This document shows positions 1 to 8,451 of a stretch of 64,000 nt of DNA, in pieces. A program made the translations under genes and the position numbers. The stretch lies in assembly GCA_041738715.1 (NCBI GenBank), contig JBGSPI010000017.1:59747-123746 (forward strand). Reading direction: 5' to 3'. The first letter of the stretch is position 1, and each line of letters begins with the position of its first letter. Under the pieces are notes generated by a model, which saw only the letters and a list, made by a program, of their open reading frames with translations, made no database searches and was not told the origin of the DNA. This stretch comes from Chamaesiphon sp041738715 (GTDB lineage: Bacteria > Cyanobacteriota > Cyanobacteriia > Cyanobacteriales > Chamaesiphonaceae).

Positions 1-1164
1 CTCGCGGCTACAGGCGAAGAAGTCGATGCGGGAGATGGAACCGAAAATGAGATGGCTAAAAAACTCGAATCATTTAAAGCTTGGGGTAAAGAATCGATCG
101 TTTGTACCGTCGATACAGTTTTGGGCTGGCTCCAGTGTAACCGCCGCCCGATGTATCTGTTTCCAGCGATCGCCCAAGCTGCTTTTGTTTTCGATGAGGT
201 GCATTGCTATGATGATTCGCTGTTTGGCGCACTATTACGATTCCTGGAAGTCGTCAAAGCACCGATTTTGCTGATGTCGGCATCGATTCAGCCTTGGCAA
301 TTGGCAGCGATCGAAACAGCGGTAGGCGAACCCATAAATATCGTTCAGGGGGCGGCAGATTTGGAGCAGCAGCCCCGTTATCGCTTTGAATATGCCGATG
401 CGCCAAATTGGGCACGAGTCGCTCAGGAGCTAGAAAATGGTGGGAAGGTGCTGTGGGTTTGCAATCAGGTGAATACCGCAATTGGGGTGTATTTGGAGGC
501 TAAAGCAAGAAATCTGAATGCGGTACTCTATCACAGTCGCTATCGGTATGAAGATCGAGTTGAGCATCATCGATCGGTAGTGGATGGATTTCAACAGGAT
601 AAGCCCATTCTGGCGATCGCGACGCAAGTAGCCGAGATGTCATTAGACTTATCCGCAACGCTGCTAGTGTCCCAAATTGCCAATCCTGCGGGGCTGATTC
701 AACGATTGGGACGTTTAAATCGTCGCTACTGCGGACATGCCTTAGATGCGCTATTTTACCCCGATGGGGAGCCGGGATATCCTTACGATCCAACAACCGA
801 TCTGGCGGAAGGGTTGCGGTTAATCCAGTCATTTACGGGAGAAGTCAATCAAGCACAACTGGCGGAGTGGTTGGAAAAATCCGATCTTGGCGGCAAACCT
901 AACCAAGATTCGGTGCTACTCGATGGCAAATGGCGCACTTATCCAACATCGCTACGGGAAGCCGGATATACCACCACAGTATTACTAGAACAGGATTTAA
1001 ACATGATTAAATCTCAGTCGGCGAGTTTGATTCCACGATCCACAGTGCCGCTAATTGTGAAGAAGCAAAAGTTAGATAAATGGGAACGATATAAATACTA
1101 TCCGATCGCCCCAACTGCGGAATGGATCTATTCACAAGAAATCGGCGTGCAGGAGGTGAAATAG
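1..1164 (+). CDS. cas3: CRISPR-associated helicase Cas3 (5' end cut off by window)
   Basis: Superfamily 2 helicase that unwinds and degrades target DNA after Cascade binding. The frame is open from base 1, so the start, and any N-terminal HD nuclease domain and Walker A motif, lie outside the window; 387 residues are visible. Seen: the DEVH box (Walker B, about 193-204), the SAS motif of helicase motif III (about 274-282), and the motif V/VI block with QRLGRLNRR (about 700-726). The C-terminal accessory region runs to the TAG at 1162. It is followed after 3 nt by cas8, so it is the first visible gene of an effector operon. Whether the HD domain is fused or separate cannot be told here. Confidence 0.93.
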   Translation, partial: LAATGEEVDAGDGTENEMAKKLESFKAWGKESIVCTVDTVLGWLQCNRRPMYLFPAIAQAAFVFDEVHCYDDSLFGALLRFLEVVKAPILLMSASIQPWQLAAIETAVGEPINIVQGAADLEQQPRYRFEYADAPNWARVAQELENGGKVLWVCNQVNTAIGVYLEAKARNLNAVLYHSRYRYEDRVEHHRSVVDGFQQDKPILAIATQVAEMSLDLSATLLVSQIANPAGLIQRLGRLNRRYCGHALDALFYPDGEPGYPYDPTTDLAEGLRLIQSFTGEVNQAQLAEWLEKSDLGGKPNQDSVLLDGKWRTYPTSLREAGYTTTVLLEQDLNMIKSQSASLIPRSTVPLIVKKQKLDKWERYKYYPIAPTAEWIYSQEIGVQEVK

Positions 1165-1167
1165 TTA

Positions 1168-2673
1168 ATGTCAAAACTTACGTTATCGCTACTCGATCCG
1201 AATACTTTATTACCCCACCGAGCGGGAATTGCTGGATTAGCCTTAGCATTATCAGGGATCGATTCGCAGGATGCACCATTAACTTGGAATGTCACTGAAG
1301 ATGCCATAAATCTAACTTGGGCAGGCACAGATCAAGATGCCGTTCATTGGTTGCTAAGTCAAACTTATCAGATTCACGATGGCTATCTCAATGTGCCCGC
1401 ACTGAAACTCGATCGACAGTCTCGATATACCTTTACTGAAGGCGTAACGGCGACACTATTACAGCATAGCAAACAACGCAATCGCGAGAAAAATACTGTC
1501 TCTTTAAATTTTACGATCGAAGATGGACAGCCAGAAATTAGATTAGAATTTCGTCCGGTAATTGACTGCTACTATACTCGCGAAATTTCTGATGCTTTCG
1601 ACAAAAAAGGTAACTTCAAACAAGCGATCGCGCTCAAAGGGCATCATTTACCTGGATTAGTTGAATGTTTTGTCAACGGAGCGTATCAAGAATCACCAAC
1701 TGGATTTCTATCTTTGTTATTTCTGCCCCTCGCTTGCAGTTATTACAAATTACCAGGATTTCTCGCCGCTTTAGTAATTCCAGAAGTAATAAATCTGGTG
1801 GAATGGGTAGCACAAAGACAGGAATCTTCGGGGCAAATCTTGCAACGGCTTAAAGCTCCCTATGCAGACTTTCGATCGAGTGGTGCGGGAGAATCGGCAC
1901 TTCGCTTTCTGTTGCGGCAAAAAGTTACCGCAGGTGCTAAATATCTACCGATTCGTTATTGCGAGGTGTATCAACTGGGAAAACAACCTTGGGATGGCAA
2001 TCAATCTTATCTCAAACAAGCCGTATATCGGGTGGAGGTAAAGCCAGAAATTTTAGAGCTATATGACATTGCCGAGCAACTATTTCCGGCAAAAGTTCGA
2101 TTGACAGATAAAGGTGAAAGTTGGCTAGCAATTTCTAAAGTGTTGCCTTGGATTTCGGAAAACTTAGTACGCGGGAAACCTTGGTATGGCGGATTTTATG
2201 AATTTTACAAACGCAACGATATCTATGAACGTAAAGGACTAGTAAAAATGACAAATCATCTCACCGCAGAAGAACAAATTTTATTTGATGCCATGCAAGG
2301 ATCTTTTCGGATCTATCTGCGCGGGCAAATTATTCAAGCTCAAAAGCAAGGACGAAAACCCGATTATCCCCAAATAACCGATAAAGTAATCTATCGATTG
2401 CAACGTCCAAGTACCCAACAAGAATTTGCCACAGCATTAGTCGATTTCTTGAGCCAATTTCGGAGTAAAGCCGCTCGCTCTGCTGGTGCCCAAATTTATA
2501 GTTGGATTCACCGCGAAGCTAACTGGAAACAGGCGAGAGATTTGGTGTTACTGGCGATCGCAACCTATGCCAGTAAGAAAGAAGATAGTCCCGATGGCGT
2601 GGAAATCTCGATCGAATCAATCCCTGATCTGGAAACCGAAGAATCTACAAAATTTGAAATGGATCTCTCATAA
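1168..2673 (+). CDS. cas8: CRISPR Cascade large subunit, Cas8a1/Csx13-like (MYXAN-type)
   Basis: A 501-residue protein in the position of the large subunit of a type I effector complex, which recognises the PAM and recruits Cas3. No catalytic motif is visible, as expected. The call rests on the order cas3-this gene-cas7-cas5, on the size, and on resemblance of its start (SLLDPNTLLPHRAGIAGLAL) to the Cas8a1/Csx13 family of MYXAN-type loci. ATG at 1168 begins 3 nt after the cas3 stop, suggesting translational coupling. Large subunits diverge fast, so the subtype label is less certain than the role. The C-terminus is acidic. HIP1-type sites occur through the gene as in its neighbours, so recent transfer from a distant host is not indicated. 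Confidence 0.8.
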   Translation: MSKLTLSLLDPNTLLPHRAGIAGLALALSGIDSQDAPLTWNVTEDAINLTWAGTDQDAVHWLLSQTYQIHDGYLNVPALKLDRQSRYTFTEGVTATLLQHSKQRNREKNTVSLNFTIEDGQPEIRLEFRPVIDCYYTREISDAFDKKGNFKQAIALKGHHLPGLVECFVNGAYQESPTGFLSLLFLPLACSYYKLPGFLAALVIPEVINLVEWVAQRQESSGQILQRLKAPYADFRSSGAGESALRFLLRQKVTAGAKYLPIRYCEVYQLGKQPWDGNQSYLKQAVYRVEVKPEILELYDIAEQLFPAKVRLTDKGESWLAISKVLPWISENLVRGKPWYGGFYEFYKRNDIYERKGLVKMTNHLTAEEQILFDAMQGSFRIYLRGQIIQAQKQGRKPDYPQITDKVIYRLQRPSTQQEFATALVDFLSQFRSKAARSAGAQIYSWIHREANWKQARDLVLLAIATYASKKEDSPDGVEISIESIPDLETEESTKFEMDLS

Positions 2674-2707
2674 AAATCATTCACAAAATGACAATCGAGA
2701 TCCCCCC

Positions 2708-2740
2708 GTAGGGTGTGTTATCGTGCCAGCGTAACGCACC
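2708..2740. repeat. Palindromic hairpin between cas8 and cas7
   Basis: GGTGTGTTA (2712-2720) pairs with TAACGCACC (2732-2740), one G-T pair, across an 11-nt loop. This form, GGTGTGTTA with CGTAACGCACC, resembles a short palindromic repeat widely scattered in cyanobacterial intergenic regions. It sits in the only sizeable gap (104 nt) of the cas3-cas8-cas7-cas5 operon, just upstream of cas7. Confidence 0.7.
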
Positions 2741-2777
2741 ATCATAAATAATCAATCTTTAACCCTCAATAATTATC

Positions 2778-3638
2778 ATGTCTAAACATTTATTTGCGAC
2801 CATTGTTACATCCACTGCTGTTGCTGCTAATAACCGAGGCGAAGGCGATGGTAGCACATTATCTACCCTCCAAAAAATTACTCGCGGTAACGACCAATAC
2901 ACGACAATTAGTGCCGAAGCAATTCGCTGGGGGTTACGCGAATACTTGCAAAATCATCAGCCAGAATTAACCAATCGCACCTTCGATCCTGACAAAGATC
3001 TATACAACTTCAAAGATGAAGTATTTAGTGCCAAAAAATATATCGATGACGATCTCTTTGGGTTTATGGATGCCAAAAAAGGGACAAATAATGAGAATGC
3101 AACTAAAAAGCGGCGGGGTGCATTAGAAGTAAGTCGCGCCATTAGTCTCGATCCTTATTGGGGTGATGTCGCTTTTGGATCTAAAGGTGGAGCGAAGAAT
3201 AATACTTCGATTCATAGCACCGAAATTCACTGTACTGCTTATCAATATACGATCGCACTTACCCCCGAAAGTTTACAAGATCCTCAACGCGCAGCATTAG
3301 TACTCGCTGCTATTTCTGCTGTGCGGCATGTGGGGGGAAATCATGCCCGATTCCTGTATGATTTTCGTCCAGAATCGATCATCATTCGCGTAACTCAAGA
3401 TCCTAGTCCGTGGATTATGGATAGTTTTAAACGGATGGGAGAATCGATTGGTTGTCCAAAATTATTACGATTGGTTGAAGTTGGTGATGTCAATCCTAGC
3501 GAATTAATTGTAGCTGGTGAAGTTGCTGATACAGTATACGGTCAAAAGCTTGCAGATGCAGGTGTCAAAGTATTGCGCGGCGTAAAAGAAGCAATTTCCA
3601 CCGCTCAAGAATTTTTAAAAACCGAGGTGAAAGCTTGA
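2778..3638 (+). CDS. cas7: CRISPR Cascade backbone protein Cas7 (DevR/Cst2-like)
   Basis: A 286-residue RAMP protein that should polymerise along the crRNA spacer to form the Cascade backbone. Typical family traits are visible: the N-terminal strand with TSTAVAANNRGEGDG followed by a Ser/Thr-rich loop and the ISAEAIRWGLREYL helix, and a glycine-bearing segment around RHVGGNHARFLYDF in the second half. The length fits DevR/Cst2-type Cas7. It follows cas8 after 104 nt that hold a hairpin, and its TGA overlaps the ATG of cas5 (TGATG), so the pair is probably translationally coupled. The gap and hairpin upstream may help make Cas7 in excess over Cas8; that is inference. Confidence 0.92.
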   Translation: MSKHLFATIVTSTAVAANNRGEGDGSTLSTLQKITRGNDQYTTISAEAIRWGLREYLQNHQPELTNRTFDPDKDLYNFKDEVFSAKKYIDDDLFGFMDAKKGTNNENATKKRRGALEVSRAISLDPYWGDVAFGSKGGAKNNTSIHSTEIHCTAYQYTIALTPESLQDPQRAALVLAAISAVRHVGGNHARFLYDFRPESIIIRVTQDPSPWIMDSFKRMGESIGCPKLLRLVEVGDVNPSELIVAGEVADTVYGQKLADAGVKVLRGVKEAISTAQEFLKTEVKA

Positions 3639-4309
3639 TGCAATTATATTTAGATTGTCCCTGTACGAGTTTCCCCCGCAGCTTTGCACGGGATTATAAG
3701 GAAACCTATCAGTATCCGCCGCCATCGACAGTATATGGAATGCTATTGTCATTAGTCGGCGAGATCGATCTGATGGCACATATTGGTGTGAAAATCGCGA
3801 TCGGCATTATCGGCGAGAATCCACCAATATCTAAAATCGTCCGCAAACAACGACACCACAAATTTAGTCGCACTCACGCTGGAACTTACCCCAGTAGCCA
3901 GTTTTCTAAGCCAAATCATCAGGAATTACTTACCGATCTGCAAGTCGTTGTTAGTATAGATTCTACTGAGGAAAAAGGTACAATTAAATTAGTCGAACGA
4001 ATTGCGATCGCTTTAGCTACTCCCAGTCAAATTACCCGTTTTGGTGGGTTGAGTTTGGGCGAATCTTGGTCGTTAATTAATGGTGTCAGAACATATCGCG
4101 AATCTGATGGCGATATTCGCTGGCTGGTGAGAGATAAGCGGGGTTTAATCGGTTTGCCAGTTTGGATCGACAGGTCTACTACCCAAGGCAGATTTCAGCG
4201 ATTTAGTCTGGGTGAATTTAGCGCAGACTGCTGGGTTTCGATCTTTCCACCGATTTCTGTCATTCCAACCAAACCACCTAAATCTACGCGCAAACCAAAA
4301 GTCAGCTAA
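3638..4309 (+). CDS. cas5: CRISPR Cascade subunit Cas5 (DevS-like)
   Basis: A 223-residue RAMP protein that caps the 5' handle of the crRNA in Cascade. The N-terminus has the Cas5 signature: a beta strand (MQLYLDCPCTSF) followed by YPPPSTVYGMLLSLVG, the family's proline-rich turn and helix. The glycine-rich turn near FGGLSLGESWS is typical of the RAMP fold. I chose the ATG at 3638, which overlaps the cas7 stop as TGATG; a TTG one codon earlier would also fit. The C-terminus is Lys/Arg-rich (RKPKVS). It is the last gene before the CRISPR leader. In subtype I-C a Cas5 can cut repeat RNA; nothing here shows that this one does. Confidence 0.9.
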   Translation: MQLYLDCPCTSFPRSFARDYKETYQYPPPSTVYGMLLSLVGEIDLMAHIGVKIAIGIIGENPPISKIVRKQRHHKFSRTHAGTYPSSQFSKPNHQELLTDLQVVVSIDSTEEKGTIKLVERIAIALATPSQITRFGGLSLGESWSLINGVRTYRESDGDIRWLVRDKRGLIGLPVWIDRSTTQGRFQRFSLGEFSADCWVSIFPPISVIPTKPPKSTRKPKVS

Positions 4310-4562
4310 AATTTTGCAAGGATCTCTGTCTGTGTGGGATCGATCGCTGGTCGAAATCACTGTATCCCCTACCGTCACTAAATTTTAGTCATTTTTTCAC
4401 CCCTGGAGATCCTTGCGTTTTCTCAAACCATTACCAGTTCTAGGTTCGATCGATCTTTCTTTGTCCCATTTGGGCATGATAGGATGATCAAATGCACTTT
4501 TTGCCCTCGTCTTTGCAAAACCTCTCAGGAGTCTACTCTCTAAGCGGGTTTCATCGATCGCT
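4310..4562 (+). promoter_or_regulatory. Probable CRISPR leader
   Basis: The 253 nt between cas5 and the first repeat carry no gene. They abut the end of the array with perfect repeats, while the opposite end has a degenerate repeat, so this is the leader side. It holds AT-rich stretches and a perfect 11-bp inverted repeat, GCAAGGATCTC (4316-4326) and GAGATCCTTGC (4406-4416), 79 nt apart. The inverted repeat may be a regulatory or integration-host site, or a transcript hairpin after cas5. No clear -10/-35 pair could be fixed. Confidence 0.65.
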
Positions 4563-7500
4563 GTGCGAATATCATTGATGCCGTAAGGCGTTGAGCACGG
4601 TTTTGTTTCCGCTATCAATGATCGAGGGAAAAGTGCGAATATCATTGATGCCGTAAGGCGTTGAGCACTGGAGAATATCGCGAGGGTGTTGGGACTCAGA
4701 AGGTGCGAATATCATTGATGCCGTAAGGCGTTGAGCACTATTTTTATTCTCGAAATTTACTTCGATTTGATGAGTGCGAATATCATTGATGCCGTAAGGC
4801 GTTGAGCACAATGTTACGAGCGGTTTGTCTTGATTTGCCATCAAGGTGCGAATATCATTGATGCCGTAAGGCGTTGAGCACTAGTTGTCGAGCAGATGCC
4901 GTCAACTCCTGCTGATTGTGCGAATATCATTGATGCCGTAAGGCGTTGAGCACTTGGGAGTATCAGCCGAAGGGTACGGAATAGGCGCGGTGCGAATATC
5001 ATTGATGCCGTAAGGCGTTGAGCACCTAACAAATCGGTCAAGGGTACGCTACGCCGACTGGTGCGAATATCATTGATGCCGTAAGGCGTTGAGCACTTAA
5101 TGGCACTATCGAGGTTTACACAGAGCAAGCGTGTGCGAATATCATTGATGCCGTAAGGCGTTGAGCACAAAGGAGGAACAAACCGAACTCGCGAAACTAA
5201 AACGGTGCGAATATCATTGATGCCGTAAGGCGTTGAGCACCTATTCCTGCCAATAATTTAATTCCTGTCGGTGAATGTGCGAATATCATTGATGCCGTAA
5301 GGCGTTGAGCACACTAATTTGCGGGTTATCTGCCAATAAAATGGCTTGTGCGAATATCATTGATGCCGTAAGGCGTTGAGCACCTTGCTCTGACCGATTG
5401 ATACCATCCTAACAGTATGTGCGAATATCATTGATGCCGTAAGGCGTTGAGCACGCAAAATTTTCTGGTGCTAAATCTGCGTTTCAGGTTGTGCGAATAT
5501 CATTGATGCCGTAAGGCGTTGAGCACGCAGGGATGCACCGCGCATTTTACACCGCTTAATTAGGTGCGAATATCATTGATGCCGTAAGGCGTTGAGCACT
5601 TAAAATCACTATCCAATTATTTGCTAACATGTGGTGCGAATATCATTGATGCCGTAAGGCGTTGAGCACGATCAATTCCCTTCCCCTAGCCCTTCTGCAT
5701 CTCCGTGCGAATATCATTGATGCCGTAAGGCGTTGAGCACTTTATATTCCGTCTCAAAACGAATAGAAGGGACAGTGCGAATATCATTGATGCCGTAAGG
5801 CGTTGAGCACTTTGGGTTCCCTTTGGTAAGCCTGGGGTTATTAAAGAGTGCGAATATCATTGATGCCGTAAGGCGTTGAGCACTTCTCGGTGCTTTTTTC
5901 GCCGTTGGTCTCGCTCTTGGTGCGAATATCATTGATGCCGTAAGGCGTTGAGCACAAGAGGATATCGATGAGGAGAAAATCTACCACCCAAGTGCGAATA
6001 TCATTGATGCCGTAAGGCGTTGAGCACTAACCATCCCACCATCTGCAAACCCAGGGATGCCAAGTGCGAATATCATTGATGCCGTAAGGCGTTGAGCACT
6101 GATGACTCTTCATTTGAGCGATGGTAGCGAGGTGTGCGAATATCATTGATGCCGTAAGGCGTTGAGCACTGTTCCTCCGGGTCTTCCTGCGCCAAATAAA
6201 CCAAGTGCGAATATCATTGATGCCGTAAGGCGTTGAGCACTCGCCCTATAGCGGGGATGCACCGCGCAAAAAATAGTGCGAATATCATTGATGCCGTAAG
6301 GCGTTGAGCACCAGGGCACCCCGCCTTTGCCATTCCCACACATAGTAGTGCGAATATCATTGATGCCGTAAGGCGTTGAGCACATAACCGTCGGCATAGG
6401 ATTGAAATGCTAGCGACTGGTGCGAATATCATTGATGCCGTAAGGCGTTGAGCACAAACCTGAACAATCGCTAATGCGCTACCTGCGCTAGTTCGTGCGA
6501 ATATCATTGATGCCGTAAGGCGTTGAGCACATTCGCCAGTAGTTCTTTTGTGATGGTATCTTTCCTCGTGCGAATATCATTGATGCCGTAAGGCGTTGAG
6601 CACTCGAAATCTGGGACGTAATCAGCCAACTCGACAATGTGTGCGAATATCATTGATGCCGTAAGGCGTTGAGCACCCCGGTTTGCTCACGCCAAGCCAT
6701 TTTTGGATTAGAGTGCGAATATCATTGATGCCGTAAGGCGTTGAGCACACGTGGCTAAACTCAATGCAGAAAAGCTACAGCGGTGCGAATATCATTGATG
6801 CCGTAAGGCGTTGAGCACCTCGCCGACTTCAATTCAGCGAACCCAACCGAAGTGTGCGAATATCATTGATGCCGTAAGGCGTTGAGCACATGGCAAACCT
6901 CGACAAGAAAGTCGAACATCGGAGTGCGAATATCATTGATGCCGTAAGGCGTTGAGCACGATAGATAGATTTATGCGTGGTGGTCGGCGTGATGTGCGAA
7001 TATCATTGATGCCGTAAGGCGTTGAGCACTTCTCTTTATACCTTGGTTATAAATTGTTGCGTTTGTGCGAATATCATTGATGCCGTAAGGCGTTGAGCAC
7101 ATGCTTGATGGGCTTAATCTTTACTATCCTCCTGGTGCGAATATCATTGATGCCGTAAGGCGTTGAGCACGCACGGAAAATTATCGGGGTGTAACTGCCG
7201 AGTGGTGCGAATATCATTGATGCCGTAAGGCGTTGAGCACGACACTTACCCACACCAAAGCGATTGCCGAAATTGTGCGAATATCATTGATGCCGTAAGG
7301 CGTTGAGCACAGCATCCTTAAATTCTTCTGGGATATTCCGGGGAGTGCGAATATCATTGATGCCATAAGGCGTTGAGCACATATTTTGCTGGCTTTGTCC
7401 GACCCCGATGCAATTGTGCGAATATCATTGATGCCGTAAGGCGTTGAGCACGGCGGTAGAGGTGGACACCTAGAGCGGTCATATATCGTGCGAATATCAT

Positions 7501-7734
7501 TGATGCCGTAAGGCGTTGAGCACCCTGTGTCTATCAATTCGCCCTCCATCTGAGCTAGTGCGAATATCATTGATGCCGTAAGGCGTTGAGCACATTCCAG
7601 GCGCACGGGCTAGTGATTGCCAGTCATCGTGCGAATATCATTGATGCCGTAAGGCGTTGAGCACGCGATCGCTTCAAGGTTGATCCGTGATTCAGTTTGT
7701 GCGAATACCATTGATGTCGTAAGGCGTTGAACGA
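4563..7734 (+). CRISPR. CRISPR array, 45 repeats of 36 bp, 44 spacers
   Basis: The repeat starts GTGCGAATATC and ends GGCGTTGAGCAC; spacers are about 34-39 nt. Repeats 1-39 and 41-44 are identical by eye. Repeat 40 (7345-7380) has one G-to-A change (GCCATAAGG). Repeat 45 (7699-7734) has internal changes and loses the last four bases, marking the trailer end. Transcription is read as + strand: the leader side is left, the cas genes run the same way, and only the + RNA folds a good stem (GAUGCC with GGCGUU, closing a GUAA tetraloop of the GNRA class). A Cas6-type cut after GGCG would leave the usual 8-nt handle UUGAGCAC. Spacers 14 (5527-5563) and 24 (6241-6275) share a 15-nt core. Confidence 0.99.
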
Positions 7735-7782
7735 TCGAGTGTTAAAATACGACTACTATCTCAACGACAGAGGTAAACTGCG

Positions 7783-8331
7783 ATGACGATTGTAACAGCC
7801 AAGTGGAGTTTGCAAGATTATCATCAGATGATCGACACAGGAATACTGGACGATCGAAAAGTAGAATTACTCAGAGGAGAAATTATCGAAATGTCACCTG
7901 AAGGGGTTGCTCATTCCTCCTACTGTCGAGAAACAGCTAAGTATTTGCGCCGACTATTAGGAGATCGAGCCGATATTAGTGAAGCCCATCCGATTGTCTT
8001 GCCAAATAATTCAGAACCCGAACCAGATCTAGCAATCGTCAAAATATCACCGACATTATATCGCGATCGACATCCTCAAGTTTCAGATATATTCTGGTTG
8101 ATTGAAGTTTCTAATTCCACTTTGGTTAAAGACTTGGGTATGAAAAAAGATATTTATGCTGATGCCGGAATTCCGGAATACTGGGTGATGGATTTAGTAG
8201 AATCAGTATTAGTTGTCTTTCGCGATCTAACGGCATCTGGCTATCAGTCGGAAATTAGAATTAATAGCGGCAGGATTTCCCCATTAGCTTTTCCAGATAT
8301 TTCGATCGATGTGCAACGTTTATTTGCCTAG
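7783..8331 (+). CDS. Uma2 family nuclease (DUF820), PD-(D/E)XK fold
   Basis: A 182-residue protein of the Uma2 family, greatly expanded in cyanobacteria and of unknown physiological role. Seen: ELLRGEIIEMSPEG near residue 29, the EPEPDLAIV strand with the catalytic-type Asp82, the FWLIEVSNSTL strand with Glu108, a Lys-rich helix (KDLGMKKDIYADAGI), and the EYWVMDL strand. This is the full PD-(D/E)XK layout, so an active nuclease is plausible. It lies between the array trailer and cas4-cas1. Uma2 genes are so common that it may simply be a bystander. A TTAAAAT box at about 7743-7749 lies some 35 nt upstream of the ATG and could be a -10 element. Confidence 0.88.
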   Translation: MTIVTAKWSLQDYHQMIDTGILDDRKVELLRGEIIEMSPEGVAHSSYCRETAKYLRRLLGDRADISEAHPIVLPNNSEPEPDLAIVKISPTLYRDRHPQVSDIFWLIEVSNSTLVKDLGMKKDIYADAGIPEYWVMDLVESVLVVFRDLTASGYQSEIRINSGRISPLAFPDISIDVQRLFA

Positions 8332-8451
8332 ATTTGGGGTGACTCAATTTCAAAGCCGCTGATATTTTGTGGATTATTTCCAAGGCGGAAGCTATTTTTC
8401 CGGGGTGGGTGAGTAAGGTAGAAGTACAAGTCCTTACTCACAATTTTTACT

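Noticed and set aside
4572..7606. Several open frames of 70-130 codons on the - strand across the CRISPR array
   Set aside because: They read through the repeat (frames with CSTPYGINDIRT and AQRLTASMIFA) and exist only because the 36-nt repeat lacks stops on that strand.
4563..7734. Self-targeting spacers
   Set aside because: No spacer matched elsewhere in the window by eye; this does not exclude targets in the rest of the genome.
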